A DNA stretch of 64,000 bases, from the NCBI GenBank assembly GCA_046350055.1, contig JAXMBC010000001.1, positions 2,604,001-2,668,000 of the forward strand. The letters run 5' to 3'. Shown here in pieces: positions 26,834 to 35,875 of this stretch. Each line of letters starts with the position of its first letter. Position 1 is the first letter of the stretch. The notes beneath the pieces are model-generated. The model saw nothing but the letters and a program-made list of their open reading frames with translations. It made no database searches and was not told the DNA's origin. Made by a program: the position numbers and the translations under genes. Source of the stretch: JAEUIE01 sp046350055. GTDB taxonomy: Bacteria > Planctomycetota > Planctomycetia > Gemmatales > HRBIN36.

Positions 26834-27622
26834 ATGCTGATGGCCAGTTGGTTGGAAGACTACAACTTTGTGTTCTGGATCTTTGGCTTAGTTACTGCAT
26901 TCTACCTGGGAACACCACTGATTATTCTGTTCAGTCAGAAATTGTCAGCCAAGCCACTGCTCACACCCCTGCAGATGCATTCGCTGGATTCCCAACTCTC
27001 AGCATTCCTGATGGAGAAGACAACAGGGCTCTATGAGTTGGGTTTTGACGAGCCTACCCTGCTTAGCATGCCAAATGCTACCCCCGGAGTGAAAGGGTAT
27101 CTTGTTACGCTCGTGAATCGGCCAGCAGGGGATAAGGCCATGGTCACTTGTCTCGTTGGTGACGGGGCAGGGGCGAAGTTGCAGACCTGGTATGTCGAGT
27201 TCAGTACCAGGTATGATGACGATTCTGTAGTCGATACTCTCAATAGCTCAGAGTTAAGTGCTTTTCCACCAGGCGGAAAGACTATTCGCACTCAGGTCCC
27301 TTCTGTCACAGAGGTCGCGCAACTTTATCACTTGCATCAATTCGTGATGAACAGGCACTTCCCGCAGAAACGCAAGACGTTGTTTGAACCGGATGAGGTG
27401 GTGAAGTATCTTCACGAGAACGCCTTCAAGAAGGCCTACGAAGAGCAGGTACAGCGTGGCTGGCTGAAGCTCGAAGCTGGTGGTGCTAACTACTGGCCGA
27501 CAGTGAAGGGAGCCTACCTGATGACGTGGGGATTACTGCCACCGATGAAGTGGTTCCGCATGGCGAAGCTCAAGAAGCAAGAGCAGGCCATCCTCACAGA
27601 GTTTCGCAACAGTTCAAGATAA
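26834..27622 (+). CDS. Uncharacterised membrane-anchored protein
   Basis: A 262-residue protein I do not recognise. One membrane helix lies at about 10-33 (NFVFWIFGLVTAFYLGTPLI). The remainder is soluble and mixed alpha/beta, with a Phe/Lys-rich helical segment (about 180-225, DEVVKYLHENAFKKAYEEQ) and a second weak hydrophobic patch near 232-245. GAGG lies 12 bases before ATG 26834. It is divergent from the Tad cluster and followed by pyrF. Confidence 0.6.
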   Translation: MLMASWLEDYNFVFWIFGLVTAFYLGTPLIILFSQKLSAKPLLTPLQMHSLDSQLSAFLMEKTTGLYELGFDEPTLLSMPNATPGVKGYLVTLVNRPAGDKAMVTCLVGDGAGAKLQTWYVEFSTRYDDDSVVDTLNSSELSAFPPGGKTIRTQVPSVTEVAQLYHLHQFVMNRHFPQKRKTLFEPDEVVKYLHENAFKKAYEEQVQRGWLKLEAGGANYWPTVKGAYLMTWGLLPPMKWFRMAKLKKQEQAILTEFRNSSR

Positions 27623-27694
27623 ACACTGCTCCTTTTGCAGCTTTCAATGTAGTATGACCAGAGGCCACTTAGACGACTTCTGGTCACGCCATCC

Positions 27695-28570
27695 ATGTCT
27701 CATTACGCTGATCGACTGCACGCAGCCATCGCTGCCAGGAAGTCACCCTTGTGTGTGGGACTCGATCCCCGCTGGGAAAGCCTGCCCGCCTCGCTGGCCA
27801 GTTGGTATGACGCAACCACGGCAGGAAAGGCAGAAGCTTACCTCGATTTCTGCACCCGGGTCCTCGATCTGGTGCATCCCTTCTGTGCAGTAGTAAAACC
27901 GCAGAGTGCATTCTTCGAAACACTGGGCCACGCCGGTTTCCAGGTGATGGAGCATCTCATCGCCAAGGCACATCAGTTGGGACTGCTGGTCATCCTCGAT
28001 GCCAAGCGTGGCGACATTGCTTCCACTGCTGCTGCCTATGCCGAGGCAGCATTTCAGTATCTGAAAGCAGATGCACTGACTGTGAATCCCTACCTCGGGG
28101 AAGATGCAGTCCAGCCATTCATCGAGGAAGCCCGAAAACACGGGGCAGGGTTGTATGTTCTGGTGCGAACCAGCAATGCTGGAGCAGGGCTTTTTCAAGA
28201 CCTGGAGACGGGGCAGGGTAAAGTGCACGAAGTCGTTGCACGTGCCGTCAATGGCTGGAATCAGGGGCACTTGGGGACAAGCGGGTTGGGCGATGTGGGA
28301 GCTGTCGTCGGCGCGACCTCTCCGAAAGAACTTGCCTCTCTCCGGCACTTGATGCCACATGTTCCATTCCTGGTTCCTGGCTATGGCGCTCAAGGTGGCA
28401 GCGCTGCAGACTGCCAGCCTGCATTTCTACCTGGCGGTTCGGGAGCAGTCGTGAACAGTTCGCGAGGCATCATGTTTCCATTCAAGCCTGACGATGCTGC
28501 ATGGGAAAGCAGGATCGAACAGGCAGCCAGGCAGGCTGCTAAGGAACTTGGCTCGCTCACAAACGGATGA
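27695..28570 (+). CDS. pyrF: Orotidine 5'-phosphate decarboxylase (type 2)
   Basis: A 291-residue enzyme converting OMP to UMP in pyrimidine synthesis. The catalytic motif ILDAKRGDIASTA is intact, the N-terminus has LCVGLDPRWESLP, and the phosphate-binding end reads FLVPGYGAQGG. The length and KRGDI pattern fit the longer type 2 family. The start ATG 27695 gives the expected N-terminus. Confidence 0.95.
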   Translation: MSHYADRLHAAIAARKSPLCVGLDPRWESLPASLASWYDATTAGKAEAYLDFCTRVLDLVHPFCAVVKPQSAFFETLGHAGFQVMEHLIAKAHQLGLLVILDAKRGDIASTAAAYAEAAFQYLKADALTVNPYLGEDAVQPFIEEARKHGAGLYVLVRTSNAGAGLFQDLETGQGKVHEVVARAVNGWNQGHLGTSGLGDVGAVVGATSPKELASLRHLMPHVPFLVPGYGAQGGSAADCQPAFLPGGSGAVVNSSRGIMFPFKPDDAAWESRIEQAARQAAKELGSLTNG

Positions 28571-28610
28571 GCTAGCAACATGCACCCTTGCACTAATACA
28601 ATCGATGGTA

Positions 28611-28629
28611 AGGCACGTACTACGTGCCT
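28611..28629. repeat. Perfect 9-bp inverted repeat upstream of def
   Basis: AGGCACGTA and TACGTGCCT flank a single C. It lies 28 bases before the chosen def start. It could be an operator, a transcript hairpin or a decayed half of the REP-like family seen in the microcompartment operon (which shares GGCACG/CGTGCC). Confidence 0.55.
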
Positions 28630-28656
28630 GATGTCGCATTCGCTTTGGAGAGTCTG

Positions 28657-29271
28657 GTGAAGATCGTTCGCTTTCCCCATCCGGTGTTGAGGTACAAGGC
28701 CCAGCCGGTGACTATCGTCGATAACGAAGTGCGGAAGGTGATCGATGCCCTGCGAGACCTCACGTATCAACACGAAGGTCTAGGCCTGGCTGCTCCTCAA
28801 CTAGCGGTGCCCCTGCAAATGTTCTTCATGAATCCGACGGGGGACAGGGAAAACAAGGAAGCAGAACGCATACTGATTAATCCCGTGATCACTCTGCGTG
28901 AGGGCAATATCGAGAAGGAAGAAGGCTGCCTGAGTTTCCCTGAGCTGTATCAGAATGTGCGTCGTGCTCACAAGATTCGTGTGCAAGCCTACGATTCAGA
29001 AGGCAATCCCGTTGACATGATCCTGGAAGAATTACCTGCCCGTATCGTTCAACATGAGACCGATCACCTGCATGGCAAACTCTTTATCGATTACTTCACC
29101 ACGATTGGCAAACTCGCCAGCCGGGGCATGCTGGCCCAATTTGAACGTGATTTCCTGAAACAACAGGAACGTGGAGAGTTGCCTTCCAACAAGGAACTGT
29201 TGCGACAGGCAAAGCAGTTGGAAGAGCAGTTCAAAGGCAAATCGCCCGCTACGGAACCCCCAGCTTCCTGA
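28657..29271 (+). CDS. def: Peptide deformylase
   Basis: A 204-residue metalloenzyme that removes formyl groups from nascent proteins. All three family motifs are present: GLGLAAPQLAVP, EEGCLSFPE with the metal-binding Cys, and QHETDHLHGKLF with the HExxH site. I chose GTG 28657, which gives the usual MKIVRFPHPVL start and has GGAGAG 5 bases upstream; an earlier GTG at 28624 would add 11 residues. The Glu/Lys-rich tail overlaps the convergent kinase gene by 23 bases. Confidence 0.95.
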   Translation: MKIVRFPHPVLRYKAQPVTIVDNEVRKVIDALRDLTYQHEGLGLAAPQLAVPLQMFFMNPTGDRENKEAERILINPVITLREGNIEKEEGCLSFPELYQNVRRAHKIRVQAYDSEGNPVDMILEELPARIVQHETDHLHGKLFIDYFTTIGKLASRGMLAQFERDFLKQQERGELPSNKELLRQAKQLEEQFKGKSPATEPPAS

Positions 29272-30187
29272 CCTGGTCACGGAATTCAGCTGCTGTCTGG
29301 AATCGCTCGTTGGGATCGCGGGCTATCGCTTTTAACAGAAACTTGGCGATATTCTCAGGCATGTCTGGCTTGTAATCCCGTGGATCACGGGGAGGTGAAT
29401 TCATGCGACTCAGTGCTGACTGCAGTGACTGACCCACTTCCCACGGCTGACCTGCAGTGAAGGTTTCATACGCAGTCACACCCAGTGCAAATAGATCGAC
29501 ACGGTGATCGGTTGTGGTGCGGCGAACGAGTTCCGGAGCCATGTAATTGGCTGACCCCGTACGGTTGCCTGGTTTGCAGAAATCGGGTGTATTGGGAATG
29601 GTCAAGCCAAAGTCGATGAGCTTGACGACACCTTCACTGTTAACAAGCAGATTGCGAGGGCAAATGTCGCGGTGCATGTAGCCTTGTTCATGCACATACC
29701 CCAGCCCTTCTGCCGCCTGGGCAAGATAATTCGCACGATTCGCTTCGAGTTGTTTGCTGCCTGTTTCAATAAGAAAGTTGAGGCCATTACCATCAACCAG
29801 TTCCATGACGATGAAGATCTCACCTTCCTTGGTAAATCCCCATTCATAAGTTTTAACACAGTTCTTGTGCTTGAGCGAAGTGCTGACGATACCTTCATGT
29901 GGACGAACGAGTCCTGCGAAGCGTGCATCAAACTTTTTTGTTTTTTCCTTGTCGAGAATCTTGAGACAGACCTGTCTGCCAAGTTTACCGTCACGTGCCT
30001 TCCATACCTTGGACATGCTGCCCTGACCGATGCGTATTTCAAGCGCAAATCGATCCGTAATCTTGATCTTGGGAATTTTGTTGGCCCGTTCGATCTGTTC
30101 CTTGAGTTGCATATTGCGGAACTGGGCAGCTGACATCTTCTTCGGGTCAGGCTTCTTGGGACCAAATAGTGAGGAAAGCCAACCCAT
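29249..30187 (-). CDS. Cytosolic Ser/Thr protein kinase
   Basis: A 312-residue single-domain kinase. ATG 30187 has AGGAG upstream. After a basic N-terminal region (about 1-45), the domain shows the glycine loop IGQGSMSKVWKA, the Lys in VCLKIL, YMHRDICPRNLLV, LIDFGLT and YMAPELVRR. It has no membrane segment or extra sensor domain. The ICPRN variant of the catalytic loop is slightly unusual, with Cys in place of the common Lys; in canonical Ser/Thr kinases that Lys contacts the phosphate, so activity is less certain. Confidence 0.85.
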   Translation of the reverse strand: MGWLSSLFGPKKPDPKKMSAAQFRNMQLKEQIERANKIPKIKITDRFALEIRIGQGSMSKVWKARDGKLGRQVCLKILDKEKTKKFDARFAGLVRPHEGIVSTSLKHKNCVKTYEWGFTKEGEIFIVMELVDGNGLNFLIETGSKQLEANRANYLAQAAEGLGYVHEQGYMHRDICPRNLLVNSEGVVKLIDFGLTIPNTPDFCKPGNRTGSANYMAPELVRRTTTDHRVDLFALGVTAYETFTAGQPWEVGQSLQSALSRMNSPPRDPRDYKPDMPENIAKFLLKAIARDPNERFQTAAEFRDQVRKLGVP

Positions 30188-30294
30188 ACATCTGCTCCTG
30201 AACACCGTGGCAGGGTAAAGTACTTGCGCTTAACGAAACCTGATCTATGTCAGTATAGACGAAATGATGCTGTCTATGCGAGTGGCAAATCGTG

Positions 30295-31110
30295 TTAGTT
30301 CTCGCAGAAATCGATGAGACGGGCTATTTCGGTGCGCAGTTCCCCACGGGGAACGATACGGTCCACGAACCCATGCTCCATGAGGAATTCACTGGTCTGG
30401 AAGTCTTCGGGCAGTTCGATACGGACCGTATTCCAGATGGTCCGTTTACCGGCGAAGCCGATCATGGCCTTCGGCTCAGCCAGGATGATATCACCCAGAG
30501 TGGCAAAGCTGGCAGCGGCACCACCCATGGTAGGATTGGTCAGCACGCTGATGTACAGTCCTTTTGCAGCATCATGTCGGGCCAGGGCTGCACTGACCTT
30601 GGCCATCTGCATGAGCGACAGGATCGATTCGTGCATGCGTGCTCCACCACCGGAGCCACTGACGATGATCAGGGGCAGTTTTAAGGCAGTAGCCTGTTCG
30701 ACAGCATATGTCAGTTTTTCACCAACAACAGACCCCATACTGCCTGCCATGAAATTGAAATCAGTGACGCCGAGGACGACACCACGTCCACGAATAAAAC
30801 CCTTGCCCACTACTGCAGCTTCAGTGAGTCCGGTCTTTTCCATCGTTTCCTTGAGGCGAGCTGCATAGGGTTTGCGATCCACAAACCCGATTGGATCCAG
30901 CGAGCGCAGATCCGTGCACCATTCCTCAAAGCTGCCTTCATCCAGCAGACTTTCAATGCGCGCTTTTGCGGGCATGGTAAAGTGATGATTACACTGGGGA
31001 CAGCAATGCAGCTTTTCCTCGGCTTCTTTCACGAAGATCGTGTTCTTGCACGAAGGACAGAGCTTGAATAGCCCTTCCGGAATACCACGTTTACGTCGTT
31101 CCACTGCCAT
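30295..31110 (-). CDS. accD: Acetyl-CoA carboxylase carboxyltransferase subunit beta
   Basis: A 271-residue subunit of the enzyme that forms malonyl-CoA. The N-terminal zinc ribbon is seen as CPSCKN and CCPQCNHHF, followed by the crotonase-like carboxyltransferase core with SGSGGGARMHESILSLMQMAK, LTNPTMGGAAASFA and GFAGKRTIWNT. ATG 31110 gives the standard start. The alpha subunit is not in the window. Confidence 0.95.
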   Translation of the reverse strand: MAVERRKRGIPEGLFKLCPSCKNTIFVKEAEEKLHCCPQCNHHFTMPAKARIESLLDEGSFEEWCTDLRSLDPIGFVDRKPYAARLKETMEKTGLTEAAVVGKGFIRGRGVVLGVTDFNFMAGSMGSVVGEKLTYAVEQATALKLPLIIVSGSGGGARMHESILSLMQMAKVSAALARHDAAKGLYISVLTNPTMGGAAASFATLGDIILAEPKAMIGFAGKRTIWNTVRIELPEDFQTSEFLMEHGFVDRIVPRGELRTEIARLIDFCEN

Positions 31111-31293
31111 ATGCCTGCCAAACTGCACAATGAGTAGCTATTCATCTTAGGTGTCGGGCAAGCACTAGCTAGATGAAAAGGTGCTATGACTTGCCCGGTA
31201 GTAACAATCCTCATGCCAAGACTGAAGAACGTCCGATAATAGCAACAGCTAGTTGGACTGGATTGCTTGCCTGCATTGGGGTATGATTCCAGT

Positions 31294-31695
31294 ATGCGTT
31301 GGCTTGGCAACATCCTCTGTATTCTCTGTTGCGGCATCCTGGTCATGCCTCAGGGATGGTGTTGTTGGCTGGCCCCGATGCAATGTTGCAGCAAACCTGC
31401 CAAAGCTGCTGAAAATTGTTGTCAGGTTGCTCCAGTCAAGACTTGTTGTGCCTGTAAACAACAGGAAGAATCCAACAAATCTGCGCCTGTACCTCTGCCA
31501 GTCAAATGCTTCAAGTGCCTTCACGACACTACGAAACCTGGCGGCAGTTTTGAACTGGACGGGACTGTTGCGTTCCTCACTCTGCTTCCTTACGACCTTT
31601 ATCTAGTTGTCGTTTCCAGTATTACCTTTGAAACAGACCCTTCCGCCTGTTCAGATCCACCTCGGCATGTACTCCTGTGTGTCTGGCGTTGTTAG
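31294..31695 (+). CDS. Small secreted cysteine-rich protein of unknown function
   Basis: A 133-residue protein not matched to a family. Residues 1-20 are hydrophobic and signal-like (WLGNILCILCCGILVM). The next 60 residues hold many Cys, often as CC or CxC pairs (QGWCCW, MQCCSK, ENCCQV, KTCCACK, KCFKC). The C-terminal part is a hydrophobic segment (FLTLLPYDLYLVVV) and a Cys-containing tail. It is followed 87 bases later by a second, even more Cys-rich secreted protein. Metal binding or disulphide cross-linking is possible but not shown. Confidence 0.55.
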   Translation: MRWLGNILCILCCGILVMPQGWCCWLAPMQCCSKPAKAAENCCQVAPVKTCCACKQQEESNKSAPVPLPVKCFKCLHDTTKPGGSFELDGTVAFLTLLPYDLYLVVVSSITFETDPSACSDPPRHVLLCVWRC

Positions 31696-31782
31696 CCAGC
31701 TGGTTTGCGATTCCGCAGTATCAACTGCGTTGAAAAGTCTCACGTAAACACTGATTTGTATCTCAAACACAGGGAGATTCCC

Positions 31783-32049
31783 ATGTTGATGAAGCTTAGC
31801 GCGATTGTTCTGCTGGCCACTGGCTTGACCATCGGTGGCTTGATGACTCCTGCCAGCACATCGAAGGCTGGTTGCTGCGACTGTTGCGAAGCAGGATGCT
31901 TCTGCTGCGATACGGGTAGCTGTACCTGCAGCAATTGCGTATGCACCTGCGGCTGTTGTGGCACGGCAGGCTGTTGTGCTCAGGCAGCTGATTGCTGTGA
32001 CAAGAACAACGAATGCTGTCAGGCCGGTGCTGCCTGCTGCAAGAAGTAA
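31783..32049 (+). CDS. Extremely cysteine-rich secreted peptide (metallothionein-like composition)
   Basis: An 88-residue protein with AGGGAG before ATG 31783 and a signal peptide at about 1-25 (LSAIVLLATGLTIGGLM). The mature part of about 58 residues contains 22 Cys, arranged as repeated CC doublets and CxC units (CCDCCEAGC, CSNCVCTCGCC, ADCCDKNNECC). Few other residue types occur: Gly, Ala, Asp, Gln, Thr. The composition resembles metallothioneins, but export argues for a wall-bound or extracytoplasmic metal sink or a disulphide-knotted peptide. A good terminator follows. Confidence 0.7.
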   Translation: MLMKLSAIVLLATGLTIGGLMTPASTSKAGCCDCCEAGCFCCDTGSCTCSNCVCTCGCCGTAGCCAQAADCCDKNNECCQAGAACCKK

Positions 32050-32072
32050 CAGGATACTTCAAACAACCTTTC

Positions 32073-32101
32073 AAGCCGCAAGCAATGCTTGCGGCTTGTT
32101 T
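32073..32101 (+). terminator. Rho-independent terminator after the Cys-rich peptide
   Basis: A perfect 11-bp stem, AAGCCGCAAGC (32073-32083) with GCTTGCGGCTT (32087-32097), a three-base loop and then GTTT. It ends the Cys-rich transcript just before the convergent clpS stop at 32104. Confidence 0.8.
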
Positions 32102-32103
32102 AC

Positions 32104-32448
32104 TTACTCAGGTAGAGGCTCAATTGTGACGGTAAGCGGTATTGCTTTCTTCTCCACCACGGATGGGTCACAACCGCAGCCTCGGATTTGCTCAGCTTTG
32201 AGCTCAGCCAGTTCCAGGCTACCAGTCCAGATGATGCCCTGGCCCTCGTGATGCACTTTCAGGGTCAGGTGTGCTGCCTGGGGAATATCGTACTTGAATA
32301 CCTGGCAAAGCACTCCGATCACAAAATCAAAGGTGTTGATATCGTCGTTGTGCAGCACAATGGCATAGGGAGGAAGGCGACGTACTCGCTTTTGTGTGCG
32401 AGGCCGTATTACCGTTTTGATGACGGTTTCGTTGCTATCCAGAGACAT
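32104..32448 (-). CDS. clpS: ClpS adaptor of the ClpAP protease
   Basis: A 114-residue N-degron adaptor. ATG 32448 is used, with GGAGG 10 bases upstream. The substrate pocket and Clp-binding signatures are clear: PPYAIVLHNDDINTFDFVIGVL, then LTLKVHHEGQGIIWTGSLELAELK. It delivers N-end-rule substrates to ClpA/ClpC. A terminal RGCGCDP element is a small lineage peculiarity. It is divergent from the histidine kinase. Confidence 0.92.
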   Translation of the reverse strand: MSLDSNETVIKTVIRPRTQKRVRRLPPYAIVLHNDDINTFDFVIGVLCQVFKYDIPQAAHLTLKVHHEGQGIIWTGSLELAELKAEQIRGCGCDPSVVEKKAIPLTVTIEPLPE

Positions 32449-32577
32449 TGGTTCGCAACCTCCGCAGGCATCGATATGCCTCGCCGGGAATTCTGATCTG
32501 TGGACTGATACGAGTGTAGCAAAGTCATGCACAAAGAGCCACAATATGCATGACCTGAGGAGGATTGTGTATTATGC

Positions 32578-35500
32578 TTGACCATCTGTGAAAGCTGTGG
32601 AACTACTCGCTGGAGAGATGGAGTGCAGTTTCCCCGCCTCGGTTCCACCTCCGCCCTGGAGAAGGAACTCGCCCAACTTCGCGAAGAAAACAGCAGGCTG
32701 CGCGGTGCAGCGGAACTGGACTGGTTCACCGATCATCCTCTTCCTGCATTTCTCGTTTCTACCAAGTCAGGCAAGATTCTTGATGTCAATGCAGCTGCCC
32801 TCAAGTTATATCGCTACGAACGTCGCGAATTGCTGGAACAGAGCCTGGAAATGCTGCGGGCCTCAGGCAGTGGATCGATCTCCCGATTTGACCTCATGCA
32901 CAGCACAGGCCAGAAAGTCCCCTGGCGCGTCAAACAGCTTCGTCGCGATGGCACCATCTTCTTTGCCGAGATGCACATCACGCCGCTGAATTACCGCGGG
33001 ATGGCAGCGGAACTGGTGCAGATCCTGGATGTCAGCCAGCACCTTGATGCGGAAGTCAGCCTGCGCAACATAGAACGCCGGTATCACTGGTTGATGGATC
33101 ACGCCAGTGAATCACTGTGGCGATTTGAGTTGGAAGTCCCCATTCCAATTGGGTTACCAACGGAGGAGCAGATTGAACGCTGCTACCGCTATGGTTACCT
33201 GGCGGAAGCCAGCCGCAGCACTGCCCAGTATTATGGGTACCCCAGCAGCCAGGCAATGGTGGGGCTTCGGCTGGACGTGCTTATTCCTCGCAATGAGACA
33301 AATCATGCTTATCTGCGTTTCTTCATCGAGAATGGTTACCAGGTGATCGATGTCGAGTCCATGGAACTGGATATTCAGGGACGTACGAAATGGTTCTGTA
33401 ACAAGCTGGTGGGTGAAGTGGAAGGCGGGCTGCTGGTTCGTGCCTGGGGCTCCAGCGTCGACGTGAGTGATCGCAAGATGTTGCAGGAACATCAGCGGCA
33501 AAGCGATCAACTGTGGCGTGATGCCCTGGATAACATGCATCTGCTCGCCATGTTTCTCGATAACAAGGATAACATCACCTACGTCAATCCGTATTTCTCC
33601 AGGGTCACGGGGTGGCAGCGGGAAGACGTGGTAGGTCGCAACATGTTTACAGTGTTCGACCCACAGTACGGCAGAATGACAGAACCCTTTCATGCCGATC
33701 AGTCTTCGCAGCATTCCCGCACCTATTGCACCAATTCATTCCGTACCAGAGACGGCAAGACGCTGATAATTCACTGGAACAATACGACCATCGTGAATGC
33801 AGAGGGAAAGCCAGCAGGCGTATTCTGTATTGGTGAAGATGTGACCGAGCAGCAGCGGACCCATGCCGCACTGCAGGATAGCGAAGCGAGATACCGGCGT
33901 CTGGTTGATGGATTGCCTGTCGGTATATACCGCTCCACTCCGGAAGGTCGATTGACTTTCGCCAATCCAGTTGTGCTGAAGCTGCTGAACATGAATAATG
34001 TCCAGGATGCGGAGCAGGTTAACCTTAACACGCACCAGTATGGTCCCACCTATACCCGTGCGGAATTCCTCTGTCGTGTGGAAAAAGAAGGTGCCGTTTA
34101 TGGCATGGAGTACGAATGGAAGCATCCATCAGGCAACACCCTCTGGGTACGGGAACACACGATAGCTATTCGCAATGAAGAGGGAAAAATCGTCTGTTAC
34201 GAAGGTACCCTGGAGGATATCACCAAGGAAAAGCAGGCAGAGCACCAGTTGGAGGAACGCGAAGAACACTATCGCAAACTCACTCAGTTAGCGCCAGTAG
34301 GTATTGTGCTGACACGCAAAGGCGAGATTACACATGCTAATCCGTATCTGTTGCAATTGCTTGGCTACGAGCATGCGAATGAACTGGTGGGCAAAACTAT
34401 TCTGGAAATGCTGCATCCTGCGGAACGGAATGAAGTGGCAGCCAACTACCTGGATGTTGCCCCCGGTTATGGTTTATTGCCCATGCAGGAAAGGAAAGTA
34501 CTGCGAAAAGATGGTACTTCCATTCTCATTCAAGCCCAGGTCGCTTTTGTTCAGGTAAACAATGAACGTGGCAGCGTCATGGTGCTCCGCGATATCTCTG
34601 CCGAACGCCAGGCGGATCAGGATCGCCGGCGCTGGCAGCAACGCATCCTCGAAATGCAGAAACTGGAGAGCCTGGGACTGCTCGCCGGCGGGCTGGCTCA
34701 CGATTTCAACAATCAGTTGACAGTGATTCTCGGACATGCCAGTTTGCTCCAAAGGCAGGCAAACCTCAGTGAGAACGAACTGGCGTTGATTAAACCCATC
34801 GAGCAGGCAGCCCGGCACTCCACGGACTTGTGTCAGCAGATGTTAAGCTTTGCCGGCCGTGGCAGGATCCGCGTTCAATCGATCAATCTGGCGGAACTGG
34901 TTCGTAACTCGACCAGCCTGCTGCGAATTGCCTGTGGAAAGAAGGCGGAACTCGTACTCGAACTCGATGACCAGTTGCCTGCCTTACAGGCAGAGGAAGC
35001 GCAACTGCGTCAGGTGCTCATAAACCTGGTCAGCAACGCTTCGGATGCATTGAACAAAGGCGAAGGGGTTGTGACTATTCGTACCGGTGTGATTCAAGTT
35101 GATGAACAGTATCCCAATACCGAAGTGACTCTGGAACTTAACAGGGGGCAATATGTATATGTGGATGTGATTGACAACGGCGCGGGTATGGATGTCAATA
35201 CACGTCGACGTATCTTTGAACCATTTTTCACAACTAAACCGTCCGGGCGAGGTCTGGGGCTGCCGGCAGTGCTTGGTATTGTCCGCAGCCATGGCGGGGC
35301 CATCGAAGTCAACAGCAAGCTGCGGCAAGGTACAAGCTTCCGCGTGTTTTTCCCAGTTCGCACCAAAGTAGACGTGTCTGCAATTCCGTCAGTTGGCAGC
35401 GTTACAACTGCTCGCACCAGTACCGTTCTCGTGGTTGATGACGAGCCTGCACTGAGGATGCTTGCCAACAAAGTACTCGTAAATCGGGGATGGCAGGTGG

Positions 35501-35802
35501 TGGAAGCTGAAGACGGCCACCATGCCTGCCAGTTGCTGCGTGAGTCCACCAGAGGGATAGACCTGGCCATCATCGATCTGGCGATGCCCGGCATGGATGG
35601 CGTGGAAACACTCAGGCAACTCTGGCAGATAAATCCAACCATTCCTGCCATTGCCATGAGCAGCTATGGTTCCGCGGAACTCGAGCAGCGATTCCAGGGT
35701 TTTCCGCTTCGCGGTATTCTGCCCAAACCTTTCACTCCTGCTGCCCTGGAAGCTGCTGTCGAGCATGTGCTGGGACCAGGACCACTACAGGCAAAACGAT
35801 AG
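32578..35802 (+). CDS. Hybrid sensor histidine kinase with about five PAS domains and a receiver
   Basis: A 1074-residue soluble signalling protein. The start is unsettled: TTG 32578 is the only start codon before the conserved sequence, about 16 bases after GAGGAGG; the frame is open back to a TGA at 32551. The N-terminus has CESCG, a short coiled coil (about 27-43), then PAS-like domains at about 45-165, 170-305, 310-435, 440-560 and 565-690. The H-box GLAHDFNN places phospho-His at residue 708, followed by an HATPase (about 810-930, DNGAGM and GRGLGLPAVLG) and a receiver with Asp1000 in IIDLAMPG. No membrane helix is evident, so it senses a cytoplasmic signal. Confidence 0.88.
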   Translation: MTICESCGTTRWRDGVQFPRLGSTSALEKELAQLREENSRLRGAAELDWFTDHPLPAFLVSTKSGKILDVNAAALKLYRYERRELLEQSLEMLRASGSGSISRFDLMHSTGQKVPWRVKQLRRDGTIFFAEMHITPLNYRGMAAELVQILDVSQHLDAEVSLRNIERRYHWLMDHASESLWRFELEVPIPIGLPTEEQIERCYRYGYLAEASRSTAQYYGYPSSQAMVGLRLDVLIPRNETNHAYLRFFIENGYQVIDVESMELDIQGRTKWFCNKLVGEVEGGLLVRAWGSSVDVSDRKMLQEHQRQSDQLWRDALDNMHLLAMFLDNKDNITYVNPYFSRVTGWQREDVVGRNMFTVFDPQYGRMTEPFHADQSSQHSRTYCTNSFRTRDGKTLIIHWNNTTIVNAEGKPAGVFCIGEDVTEQQRTHAALQDSEARYRRLVDGLPVGIYRSTPEGRLTFANPVVLKLLNMNNVQDAEQVNLNTHQYGPTYTRAEFLCRVEKEGAVYGMEYEWKHPSGNTLWVREHTIAIRNEEGKIVCYEGTLEDITKEKQAEHQLEEREEHYRKLTQLAPVGIVLTRKGEITHANPYLLQLLGYEHANELVGKTILEMLHPAERNEVAANYLDVAPGYGLLPMQERKVLRKDGTSILIQAQVAFVQVNNERGSVMVLRDISAERQADQDRRRWQQRILEMQKLESLGLLAGGLAHDFNNQLTVILGHASLLQRQANLSENELALIKPIEQAARHSTDLCQQMLSFAGRGRIRVQSINLAELVRNSTSLLRIACGKKAELVLELDDQLPALQAEEAQLRQVLINLVSNASDALNKGEGVVTIRTGVIQVDEQYPNTEVTLELNRGQYVYVDVIDNGAGMDVNTRRRIFEPFFTTKPSGRGLGLPAVLGIVRSHGGAIEVNSKLRQGTSFRVFFPVRTKVDVSAIPSVGSVTTARTSTVLVVDDEPALRMLANKVLVNRGWQVVEAEDGHHACQLLRESTRGIDLAIIDLAMPGMDGVETLRQLWQINPTIPAIAMSSYGSAELEQRFQGFPLRGILPKPFTPAALEAAVEHVLGPGPLQAKR

Positions 35803-35875
35803 TTCAACTGGTGAGAGTTGTTGACCATCTCAACGGCTATATGATACCTGCGTCTCCTTCACGTGTGAGTTACGC

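Noticed and set aside
32574..32591. ATG 32574 as the start of the hybrid kinase
   Set aside because: It is out of frame and meets a stop after five codons; kept only as a possible leader peptide.
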